A stretch of DNA of 64,000 bases from JANXQG01 sp963775975 (GTDB lineage: Bacteria; Planctomycetota; Planctomycetia; Pirellulales; Thermoguttaceae): contig CAVZKX010000003.1 of NCBI GenBank assembly GCA_963775975.1, positions 1 to 64,000 on the forward strand. The letters run 5' to 3'. Under the pieces are notes generated by a model. The model saw only the letters and a program-made list of their open reading frames with translations. It searched no databases and was not told where the DNA came from. The translations under genes were made by a program, and so were the position numbers. Positions within the stretch are counted from its first letter, which is position 1. Each line of letters opens with the position of its first letter. Positions 19,078 through 28,138 of the stretch are shown piece by piece.

Positions 19078-19445
19078 GGCTGGGACGCCTTCCAGGGACG
19101 CAAGGCGCCAACCGCGCGGATCACGTCTACGAGGACCACTTGGCCGACCCCCAATGGCAACCGCACCACACCGCCGTTGGGCAATTCGATTTCCACCGGA
19201 GAGGCTTTGAGAGAGATCGGCACGAACACCGCACCGCCGGACTCGATGCGCTTACGTGACTCGCCCTCTTCGACCATCTCCTCGGGAAGGCCATCCTTGA
19301 GCCGTTCCAGCCAACGATAGTACGTCGACTTCGCGATCCCTTCGCTGAGGCAGAACTCATCCACGGACAAACCGCTGGCCTTGTAGCTTTCTAACCGCTC
19401 CTGCCAGTCCAGATACTCATCCAAACCACTCGCCGGCCGCCCCAT
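19074..19445 (-). CDS. tnpA: IS66 accessory protein TnpA (Orf1)
   Basis: 123 residues with an N-terminal helix-turn-helix (EFCLSEGIAKSTYYRWLERL) and the IS66 Orf1 motif VEIELPNGGVVRLPLG. It is the first gene of the element, starting 78 bases inside the right terminal repeat. Same sequence as the copy at 2139-2510. Confidence 0.95.
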   Translation of the reverse strand: MGRPASGLDEYLDWQERLESYKASGLSVDEFCLSEGIAKSTYYRWLERLKDGLPEEMVEEGESRKRIESGGAVFVPISLKASPVEIELPNGGVVRLPLGVGQVVLVDVIRAVGALRPWKASQP

Positions 19446-19523
19446 ATCATGTCTCCCTGAAGGAACAAACTCTACGCCTCCAGCCTAACACGCCTGACAA
19501 GTATGGACGAAACGGACGCTTAC

Positions 19524-19531
19524 ATAGGGAT
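19524..19531. repeat. Target site duplication, right (ATAGGGAT)
   Basis: Exact direct repeat of 16922-16929 on the other side of the complete IS66 element. Confidence 0.95.
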
Positions 19532-19735
19532 GAATTTTGCGACAATCCGACCACCGGACAAGAAAAACACCGGCCGCCTTGGCAGATCCAAGCTCGGGAA
19601 AGCCTGCCATGACAGCCGGTGAAATCGGTTCTGCTCTGAGAGCGGAGGTTATTGCATCTTCCGCCGTGAGAGTAGGCGTCGATAGACGGCCGGACCACAA
19701 GCGGCTGCGGCGAGCAGCGCCAGCGTGCCCGGTTC
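19524..19735. repeat. Paralogous repeat R2, right part
   Basis: Continues the match with R1 (2766-2960) after the IS: TTTTGCGACAATCCGACC, AAGCTCGGGAAAG, TTATTGCATCTTCCGCCGTGAG, GCGTGCCCGGTTCCGG. It includes the last codons of the giant PEP-CTERM gene, whose final residues SRRKMQ equal those of the SGNH/PEP-CTERM protein. Confidence 0.85.
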
Positions 19736-22410
19736 CGGCACGAGCGAGACCGTTGAATCGTTCGGGATCACCGGAGCAAACGCCCCGGCGTTTCCGACCA
19801 TCAAGTTCGACCCATCGGGCAGCGCCTCGCTGTTGGTTGCGATCAGCGTGCCGTCCAGCACAATCGTCCCACCCTCGTACGTGTTCGAACCCGATAGCAC
19901 GAGCGTTCCCGCCCCCAGTTTCGTAATCGAGCCGCTGCCGCCGATGTCGCCCGAGAGTGTCAACCGGTCGGTCATGTTCGGCGCGACGACATAGGCCCCG
20001 TCGGTGTCGACCCGAATCGCCGACAACCCCTCGCCTGCCACGCTGCCACCGGAAACTACTGCGGCTGGGGCAACGGGGCTGCTGCTGGGCGAGATCAGGA
20101 GCATGCCGCCTTCATAGACGTTGATCAGACCGAACGTGCCGCTGCCCTGCGCTGTGGCGCCGTAATAGACATTCGTCGTCCCAACGACCGTTCCATCGTT
20201 CACCAGCAGGCTGTTTTGCAGACCCAGGGCCGTGCCCTCGTTCTGACTGTCGGCGTTGAGCGTGCCGCCGCTATTAATCGTAATTCGGCCGCCGCCGCTC
20301 ATGTCGCTCAAATGGTTATTGATCGCGCCGCCACCATTGATCTTGATGACGCCGACGTTGATGAAATCGTCGGTGCTGACGGTGCTATTGACTGTTAGAG
20401 TGCCGCCGACATTGTTCTCACCGCCGTCCCAGACCAGCGCCGCGTTGTTGGTCACCTGCCCGCCGTTGGTAAAGTTAATGAACGTGTCGGTACCGTTTTG
20501 CAGAAAAACCGTGGTCGCGTAGGTCTGCGCACCGTTGAAGTAATTCGAGGTACCGGGCAAGGTCGTGTGAGTGCCGGGGCCGCGGAGGAATCCCCCCTGG
20601 ATCAGGGCACTGGAGTATTGCACGACCGCTCCGGCGGACGCGCGGATCGATCCCGGCCCAAGTACCGCGCCGGCGCCGCTGAGCTGCACGGTGCCTGCGC
20701 TGGCCTGAAGCGTACCGGTGAATGATTCGTTGCCGGTCAGCACGAGCATCCCTGCGCCGACCTTCGTCAGGCTGCCTGGACCGGATATCGGGCCGGAAAT
20801 CGTCACGCTGCTGGAGGAACCGGCGACATTGAGCGTACCTGTGCCGAACGGGTTATTGAGGACAATCGGCACGGTGACGGAGGTCAGTCCTCCGATGACT
20901 ATCGTGCCGCCGCTAAAATTGAGGACTCCGTTGCCGGCGCCGACGAGGATTTGATTCGCTGCGAGCAGGCCGCCGGTCAAGTTGTAGGTTCCCGTCGAAC
21001 CGGCGTTTTGAGCCATCGCTAAAGAAGACACGGAATTTGTCCCGCCCGACTGTATGAAGCTGGCTGGCCCATTGTAGCCGATAAATTCCTCGGTCGCGGT
21101 GAGTAGTCCGGCGCCGCTGAGGTTGTATGCCCCAGTGCCGGTGGGAGTGATTACCACGTAGAGCGAGCCAAGGGCGTTGGTTCCACCAGACTGCGCGAAG
21201 CTGCCGGAGCCCCAAACACCGATGGCCAACGACGTGGTGGTTGTCACGCCGCTGCCGCTAAGGCTATAGGCGCCGCTGTCGGCCTGTCCAATTGTCAGTC
21301 CCGCGGAGGCGGAGTTCGTTCCGCCGGTCTGCACGTAACTTCCGATCCCGCCCGCGCCGACAACCTCGGCTGCGGCTGAGTTATTTCCGCCGGATTGAAT
21401 GAAGGCGCCGACGCCGTTATAGTTGCCTACATACTCGCTCGTCGCCGCAAGCGTTCCACCGCCGAGCAAGTAGCTTCCCGTGCCTTGGGACGACTGTCCG
21501 ACACCGACGACCAGCCCGCCGCTGCCGCTGACCGCGGCGACGCCTCCGGTTTGCACGAAGCTGCCGATGCCGGCGTTTCCGACGTTGAAATTGCCGGGGA
21601 CGATCAAACATCCGCCGCTGAGGGTATACGCTCCGCTCCCACTGTTACTGAAGCCGATGTTCAGTTCTGTGGATACTGAGTTGGCTCCGCCCGACTGCAC
21701 GAAGCTGCCCGTGCTGCTGTAGCCGATGTATTGGCGGGTTGCGCCAAGCGATCCGCCGGGCATGGCCAGATTGCCGCCATTGACAATCAGATTGCCGGAA
21801 AAAGTGTTCGCCGCGGACAGTGTTAGGGTGTTTGGCCCCACCTTGGTCAGACCGCCGCTGCCGCTGAGAACGCCGGAAAGGGCGATGTTGCCGCCCGTCG
21901 TGTCAATGGTTGCGTCGCCGCCGTTGCCCGTCAGCGTCATCGGTACGGAGGATGACCAGGGGGTCGTCGCGCCGAGCGTGCCGCCACCGAATTCGAAAAC
22001 CGCACAGCGGCCGCCTTGAACTAAGCCAGAACCTGAAAGCGACAGCAGCCCTCCGTTGAGGCTGTAGGTTCCGGAGGAATCTATGTATTGGCCTAACACG
22101 AGGTTTGCGACTGAGTTAGTGCCGCCCGACTGCGTAAAGGTGCCGTTTGAGTAAAAGATACCAATGTACTCGTTGCTGGCCGACAACAGCGCGCCACCGG
22201 TCAAATTGTAGGCTCCACTGCTGCCGGAGTTTATGCCGATGGTTAGACTCAACGTCACATGTGTGCCGCCCGACTGATTGAAAACTGCGGTCCCAGCGAG
22301 TCCGATGTACTCGCCAGTTCCAACATTCAGCTCGCCGCCGCTGAGGTTGTACGTGCCGCGCGCACCATAGACCGTTCCGAGGATTCGCGCCATCGGGCCC
22401 AGTGCCGTAA
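19649..22410 (-). CDS. Giant PEP-CTERM repeat protein, C-terminal segment (frameshifted gene)
   Basis: About 920 residues that end the gene beginning at 25304. It is filled with two alternating repeat types: SGGTNSV-like units of about 35-40 residues (YNLSGG..., FIQSGGTNS..., YVGNYNGVGAF) and autotransporter-associated beta-strand repeats (GSITKLGAGTLVLSGSNTYEGGT). It closes with a PEP-CTERM anchor (SLVPEPGTLALLAAAACG, then RRLLSRRKMQ). Codons before about 22400 belong to another frame, where the previous segment reads TNTVYGTG. It would be exported and sorted at the envelope; no enzymatic domain is seen. Confidence 0.75.
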
Positions 22411-23190
22411 ACCGTATTGGTACCACCCGACTGCGTGAACGTCCCGCTGCTGTCGCCAAAATTGCCGACGACTTCGTAATTCGAGGACAGGACGCCGTCA
22501 CCGCTTAGATCGTATGCCCCCATTCCAGCCCCGGATTGTCCGTGCCCGACTACGATCACGCCGGACACCGAATGAGTCCCACCCGACTGTGTGAACGCGC
22601 CACTTCCGGCGTCACCGATCCACTCGGCATCTGTTGACAGCAAGGCACTGCCGCTAAGGCTATACGTTCCACTGCTCCCGGCCCCGATCCATAGGGATTT
22701 TCCCAACGGAACGTTATTGGTTCCGCCCGACTGCACGAAACTACCGGTGCCGCTGTAACCGATGTATTGGCTGCTGGCGGCGAGCGTGCCAGCCGGCATG
22801 GCCAGCGTGCCGCCATCGACGGTCAAGTTGCCAGAAAAAGTGTTCGCCGCGGAAAGCGTAAGCGAGTTCGGCCCTACCTTGGTCAGCCCGCCGCTGCCGC
22901 TGAGAACGCCGGACAGGGTGATGTTGCCGCCGGTCGTGTCAATCGTGGCATTGCCGGCGAGGGTCATGTCGAGCGAGGAGGACCAGGGCGAAAGAGCCCC
23001 CAACGTTCCCCCGGAAATATTGACGATTGCAGGATAGAAGGGCGCGACGCTCATTCCGCCTGCCCCGACATTCAGCACGCCGCTGCCCGAGAGGTTCAAT
23101 TGGCCCGTCCCAGGAAAGCCGATGGTGTCGCCGAAAGTAATCTTCGCCAAGTCGGCCGTGCCGCCGGAAATGTTCAGGCTCCCTGCGCGG
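22395..23190 (-). CDS. Giant PEP-CTERM repeat protein, third segment (frameshifted gene)
   Basis: About 260 residues of continuous repeat sequence (GSLNISGGTADLAKITFGD..., SGSGGLTKVGPNSLTLSAANTFSGNLTVDGG, FTQSGGTHSVSG). It connects to the preceding segment through a shift near 23181-23195 and to the next near 22400. The unit SGVLSGSGGLTKVGPN...LAMP recurs almost unchanged in the next segment (near 21740-21890), so an internal duplication is likely. Confidence 0.65.
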
Positions 23191-23970
23191 AATGATAGGG
23201 CACGAAAGTCGTGCCGGCGGCGACGGTGAGCAAGCCGCCGCTGAGCGTGAAGCTGCTGCTTCCGCCAGGGTACTCTCCGATGACCAGCGCGCGGTTCCCG
23301 TTCCGCGGATCGAAGCCATTGATGTTCAAAGTGCCGCCGCTCTGGACCGCATAACCGGTTGAGCCATTGGCGTAGCTGCCCAACTTCAAGTCGCCGTTGA
23401 TTGTGACCGCGGCACTGTCTCGAATAAGGAGCGTGGAACCCCAGCTCACGGTAAAGGACCAGTCGTTCGGGGCGAGGAAACTAGCCATCGAGTGTCCGCC
23501 AAACAACAAGGTGGCCGAACTGCTCGGCGAACTGCCGATCGCCGCTAGGCCAGCGAAGCTGCTCTTCCCAGAGCCACAGAACGCCAGCGTGCCGCCGCCA
23601 ACGGTCAGGCCACCACCCAGAGTTGTGCTGCCGGCGAGAACGATTTTGCCCGGCCCCGCCACGTTCAATGAATAGCCGGCGCCGTTGTCCGTCAGGCTGC
23701 TGGCTGCGCCGAAGGCGAGACAGCCGCTGTTGGCGATCGTAAGATTATCGGCGAGGACGACGGGGGCGTTGATCGCATGGCTGCCGTCGGTGACCGCGAT
23801 CGTCGCGCCGTTGCCGGAACTGTTGAAGGCCAAGCTATTGCTGCCACCGCCGCTTAGCGCGTAACCCGCGTTTACGCCGGCAGAGTTGCCGAACTGCAGC
23901 GTGCCCAGTGTGACCGGCGTGTCGAGCGTTACCGTGACGCTGGCGGTAGTCGAGAACGTCAAAGATAGCT
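23178..23970 (-). CDS. Giant PEP-CTERM repeat protein, second segment (frameshifted gene)
   Basis: About 262 residues (TFSTTASVTVTLDTPVTLGTLQFGN..., LNVAGPGKIVLAGSTTLGGGLTV, GGLLTVAAGTTFVPYHSA). The opening is the standard first strand of a beta-strand-repeat region, in which preceding sequence should read GSGAIA-TFSTTASVTV. That join needs a one-base shift near 23962-23970 from the N-terminal segment. Confidence 0.65.
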
Positions 23971-25304
23971 CCGCTCCCTACGCCATTCGGCACACTGCCT
24001 GTCCAGGCGCTAGGATTGCTCCAGTTTCCACTGGCGGCCACTGCCCAACGGGAGGAGTCCAGGTTCAAGGCGAAGACCGTGCCGCCGCCGCCCTCGGCGC
24101 CGAGAGCGGTCGTGCCATAGAGTGTCTGGCCGCTGAGTAGCAGTGTGCCGGAAAGCCACGCCCCGTCCGGCCCATTATTGCCGACGTCGTCGCTATGGAA
24201 GTCGTACACGTCCCGGTAGCCCGTACCATCGGTTCTGACGCTGTAGACGAACCCGCCTCCATACGCGCCACCAGAGATTTGCCCGCCGTACAACGTGGAA
24301 CCGTTGAGGACCAAACCCGACGGCCAGCCCTGTGCGAGGCCGCTATTGGCCGGCAGCGAGGCCAACGTGGTAGCCGTCCCACCAGTGACGGGAACGCTGA
24401 AAACCGTCCCATAGCCATACTGGCCACCGGACGTGCCTCGTCCGTAAATGGTCGAGCCGCTGACGACCAGGGTGCCGATTGGCCCTCCCAAGCCCGTGGA
24501 GAGAACCGTCGCGGTGCCCCCGCTCTTGGAAATGGCGTACAGCGTTCCGTAGTTCCATGATGAAGCGAAAAGTGTTGAGCCGGAAAGCGTTAGGCTGCAA
24601 TAGGGATAACTCGCGACGGGAACATTGAGCGTTGCCAAAACGGTGGGAGGTCCCCCGCTGACCGGAACGCTGAAAATCACGGGGTCGTAATAGTTGTACC
24701 CGGTTCCAGGATCGTTGTAGGCGTATACCTCCCCCGTCCCGTAAAGCGTTGAGCCGTCCGACAACAAATCGCCGGTCGGTTCTATGCACGGTGTTTTATT
24801 GCTCCCGCCGTAATGGAAGGCCGTCAGAATCGATGCGGGGCCACCGCTCGTTGGGACAGTGAAAACCGACCCGTCGAAGTTGTCTCCGGTAAAAGTGGTG
24901 CCGCACAGTTGCGAACCGCTGAGTACAAGACCGCCGAGCGGCCATTCGCCGTTCGAGCTGGTGAACGTCAGCAGAGTCGTAGCGCCCCCGCCGCCGCTCG
25001 TTGGAACGCTGAACACCGTCCCAGCGCCGTACGCGCCGCCGTATTGCGTCACTCCGTACAGCGTCGAGCCGCTGAGAACCAGCCTTCCGTTTGGCGTCGC
25101 AGCGTTTCCATTCGTGCTCCTTGGGAACGAGGCTAGCGTCGTCAGCGTCTGCGCGCGTGCGGCGGTGCCAGCGAGCGGCGCGAGCAACGGCAGCCATGCG
25201 AGTAGGAGAAAGCCGTGCCTGTACCCGACCAACGGCGCGGAGCAACGGAATGAACGACGGGCATGGGACATCGGCCGCCCGGCCAGCCAGGATAAAAGTT
25301 TCAT
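23962..25304 (-). CDS. Giant PEP-CTERM protein, N-terminal segment with GloVer-type repeats (frameshifted gene)
   Basis: Starts at ATG 25304 (AAGG about 11 bases upstream). It opens with a basic pre-sequence MKLLSWLAGRPMSHARRS and then a signal peptide (FLLLAWLPLLAPLAGTAARAQ). About eight GloVer-type tandem repeats follow (GGLVLSGSTLYGTT, GAGTVFSVPTSGG), a kelch-like fold family known as choice-of-anchor tandem repeats. It then enters a WSNPSAWTGSVPNGVG spacer that begins the beta-strand-repeat part, where the frame is lost. The whole gene would span 25304-19649, about 1885 residues. The pre-sequence SWLxGRPxxHAR is shared with the protein starting at 27222. Confidence 0.75.
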
Positions 25305-25470
25305 GGATCATTACCTTTTCATGCAAGCGGTTTGCTTTACGATGAAACGAAGCCACCTGCCGGGCGCTCAAGCTTTTTCGCTCGGCGGACGGAGGGCCGG
25401 TGAGGACCTGTCTCGCCGCGGAGCCTCACCGGCGGTATTTTCTTTCTGGCAACCTTCCGCCGCTTGCGGA

Positions 25471-27222
25471 TTACGGCGCAGTTGCCTTGAAGAACAAAAA
25501 CATCTTCCGGAGCTCTTGGCCGTCCATATTCGCAAAGACGGTGTCCGCCGCAAGCGGATCGGAAAACGCGGCCGCGGAGCGCGTCGCCTCCTGCGCCGAT
25601 ACGATTGGACTTGCGGAAGCCGAATTCGCGGTCGCCATGGTGCTCACGATCGTCGGCGCGACGTAGCTCGCTGCGCCGAAGAGTCCCTTGACTTCGCCAC
25701 CGGCCAGGATGTTGCCGTCCGCTTCGATCGCTAGGGATCCCAGCCAGCCTGGCCAGTTATCGGGCGAGCCTGCGCCGGTAAAGGGAAACTGAGTAGCGGC
25801 AACCATTCCGCTGCTCCCGAAGTTTGTGTCCAGTGCGCCGTTGGGCGTGAACGCCAGCAACGCGCCGGACTCGCCCAACATAATGTCCCCATTTCGTGCC
25901 AGCACGAGCGTATTCGGCGAGGGATAACCGACCCCGGCAAAGGTCGTCACTCCGCCCGCACCAAAGCTGGCGTCCAGCGTTCCCGGTGCTATGCCGTCGG
26001 GATTGCCGGCCGGCGTGATGCCGGTGTCGAAGCGCGCCAACTCGGTCCCAGCCGCAAGTACCATCAGATTGCCGTTGACCGTTTGCAGTGACAGGCTCTG
26101 TAGTGGCAAAGCGTATGCCTGGCCTACGTTCGGGTTGGCGAGCATGACGAGGCCGCCCGTTCCAAATGAAGTATCGATGGAACCGTCGGCGTTGAAGCGG
26201 GTCAGCCCGATTTCTCCTTCCGACGTGTTCCGCACGTATCCGCCGACGATGATTTTGTCATCCGGCTGAACGACCATCGGCAGCGCATACGTGTCCGTGG
26301 AGATCGCCGAGGCATAGGCGACGCCAGCATTGCCGAACGAGGTATCGATGCCGCCGTTGGCGTTGAAGCGGACGATCCCGTTGACGCCGCCGCTCCACAG
26401 GTAGCCGGCGGACGCGACGACTTTGTTGGCGTTCTGCGGATCACCGGCCATCCCGGCCTGCAATCCTGCGGTGCCGAGCCCTACAATCCAGTTCGAGACA
26501 GTAAAGAGTTCTTCGCCCGGCGAGCTGCCCGTCGAGTTAAACGTCGTATCGAGTGTTCCGTCCATGTTGTATCGGGCGACAGCAAAGGAACTGACGTGCG
26601 TGGAGCTGTACTTGGACGTCCATTTAGTAGTCATGGCGAAGCCGGTGACGACGATCTTGGTGCTGCCGTTGACGTTTTGGAGCAAGACCGCCGAGGCCCA
26701 GGTGCCGTCGTCTAAACTGGCGCCTTGTGAGGGAACTGGGAAGAAAGTTGTCTCGACCTCGCCGCCGCTGCCGAAGCTCTTGTTCAGCGAACCATCCGGA
26801 TTGTAGATTGCCAGCGCGAACGATGAGTCCTCCTGCCAGCTCGGAACCGGCCCGTAGCCGACAGTGCCAGCGGCGACGATGCTACCGGCAGAATAGGTCA
26901 CGCCTTTATAGGTTACGGGGCTCGGCAAGACTGCCGTGGCATTGATCATCGGGGTGGCGATGACGAGTCCTTTCTTGACGCCCAGTTGCGCATAAGGGAT
27001 AGGAAATGCGGTGTTCACATAGCCGCTGCCGGCGGTCGGTCCGCTGGCAGGGAATGCGAGGTCCAGCGTGCCTGGCGCGGCGGACATCATGGTCCGGCTC
27101 TCCAAGCTTTCCAGGGCCAGCTTGCGGTCGCGCGGTCGCTTTTTGGCGACGCCGGTAGAACGACGGGATGTGTGACGGGCATGAGTTGTTGGCCGCCCGC
27201 GGAGCCAGGAAAAGGTTGTCAT
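25471..27222 (-). CDS. Delta-60 repeat protein with LEPR-XLL-type export signal
   Basis: 583 residues from ATG 27222, chosen because AGGACA lies about 9 bases upstream and the protein then begins MTTFSWLRGRPTTHARH. Next comes LALESLESRTMMSA, an LEPR-XLL-type motif used at the N-terminus of large exported planctomycete proteins. The body is a chain of delta-60 repeats (GSLNKSFGSGGEV, GGIDTSFGNAGVA, GSIDTSFGTGGLV, GALDTNFGSSGMV), which probably fold as a beta-propeller. It has no PEP-CTERM tail. The role is unknown; a surface or adhesive function is inference. Confidence 0.85.
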   Translation of the reverse strand: MTTFSWLRGRPTTHARHTSRRSTGVAKKRPRDRKLALESLESRTMMSAAPGTLDLAFPASGPTAGSGYVNTAFPIPYAQLGVKKGLVIATPMINATAVLPSPVTYKGVTYSAGSIVAAGTVGYGPVPSWQEDSSFALAIYNPDGSLNKSFGSGGEVETTFFPVPSQGASLDDGTWASAVLLQNVNGSTKIVVTGFAMTTKWTSKYSSTHVSSFAVARYNMDGTLDTTFNSTGSSPGEELFTVSNWIVGLGTAGLQAGMAGDPQNANKVVASAGYLWSGGVNGIVRFNANGGIDTSFGNAGVAYASAISTDTYALPMVVQPDDKIIVGGYVRNTSEGEIGLTRFNADGSIDTSFGTGGLVMLANPNVGQAYALPLQSLSLQTVNGNLMVLAAGTELARFDTGITPAGNPDGIAPGTLDASFGAGGVTTFAGVGYPSPNTLVLARNGDIMLGESGALLAFTPNGALDTNFGSSGMVAATQFPFTGAGSPDNWPGWLGSLAIEADGNILAGGEVKGLFGAASYVAPTIVSTMATANSASASPIVSAQEATRSAAAFSDPLAADTVFANMDGQELRKMFLFFKATAP

Positions 27223-27272
27223 GACATTGTCCTGTTTGATGGTGAATAAGTTTTCGGTAAGGAGAGGTGAGA

Positions 27273-27959
27273 CTACATGTGTGCGCGCGAACTGACCGCC
27301 CGGTGTAACGCAAAGAGAACCACCGCCGCGGCCGCCAGAATCAGTGACGAGGGCTCCGGCACCGGCGCGACTGTCGCGATGATCCACGGATTGTTGTAGG
27401 CAATGGAGCCGGGAACGGTCTCCGTGTCATTGCTCGGATCGAATCCGGCCGATGACAGGGTGCCGCAGTCGTAAAACGAGTTGCCCGCATAGTCGTTGCC
27501 ATATGTCAAGTGGCCCGTCGTATGGATGGAGGGCGGACCGCTGTAGAAGTCGGCCTCAAACCAGCCGCCCAGCGGCAGCGTCAACTCGGTCGGCGTCGCC
27601 GTAAGGTCGATTGTGGTGAACTGAACGGTGCCGGGCGAGGCAGGCAAGAATGGCTGCGTGTAGGTATTGCCATTTTCCAGCGCCACGCCGGGGTCGGTGA
27701 TCGTAAATGACCCGCCCACAATATCCGCCGCGGAGAGAGTGCCCATTCTTCCGTCGGTGACGATCGTTCCTGACATGACGTCGGTCCCTCCGACATAAAA
27801 ATTGGGCTGATTGATAGGATAATTCGCGATGTTGTAGGTGATATCGGCGGCGGCGCCGGTTCGCCCAATTAACGTACCCAAAGCGCTAACGATTGCGAGG
27901 GTGATCAGCCGCGGGCGGGACGATCGGGCGAAATTGTAAGTTGCGTCAATCTTTCGCAT
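27273..27959 (-). CDS. Small PEP-CTERM exported protein
   Basis: 228 residues. N-terminal signal peptide (RPRLITLAIVSALGTLIGRTGAAA), a beta-rich central domain (DITYNIANYPINQPNFYVGG..., GGSFTITDPG, WFEADFYSG) of a type often seen before PEP-CTERM tails, and the tail PVPEPSSLILAAAAVVLFALHRAVSSRA. Family knowledge: PEP-CTERM tails are processed by exosortase, which is not in this window. It lies 50 bases upstream of the delta-60 gene on the same strand and may be cotranscribed with it. No catalytic motif is seen. Confidence 0.85.
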   Translation of the reverse strand: MRKIDATYNFARSSRPRLITLAIVSALGTLIGRTGAAADITYNIANYPINQPNFYVGGTDVMSGTIVTDGRMGTLSAADIVGGSFTITDPGVALENGNTYTQPFLPASPGTVQFTTIDLTATPTELTLPLGGWFEADFYSGPPSIHTTGHLTYGNDYAGNSFYDCGTLSSAGFDPSNDTETVPGSIAYNNPWIIATVAPVPEPSSLILAAAAVVLFALHRAVSSRAHM

Positions 27960-28138
27960 AGTTCATTTCCTGTGCTTCTCGTCGGTGGTGCACGAAAGGC
28001 GGCGGCCTTGTTTGTGCCTCAACAATCAATGCGACAACCGGCGGTAAAACCCCTCAGGCGAATTCGCGATTTTTTGCGGGATACAATGATCCGCTGCAAG
28101 ATGCGCTGCCGCAAGGCGACGGCTTTCGCGGCATTGAG

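Larger units (their letters stand above)
16930..19523 (-). mobile_element. Complete IS66-family insertion sequence, copy 2 (2594 bp)
   Basis: The ends are GTAAGCGTCC at 16930-16939 and GGACGCTTAC at 19514-19523, perfect inverted repeats of the IS66 type. It is flanked by the 8-bp direct repeat ATAGGGAT. It carries intact tnpA, tnpB and tnpC on the minus strand, tnpA and tnpB overlapping by ATGA. It lies in the same orientation as copy 1, about 14.3 kb away. It looks complete and potentially active. Confidence 0.97.
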
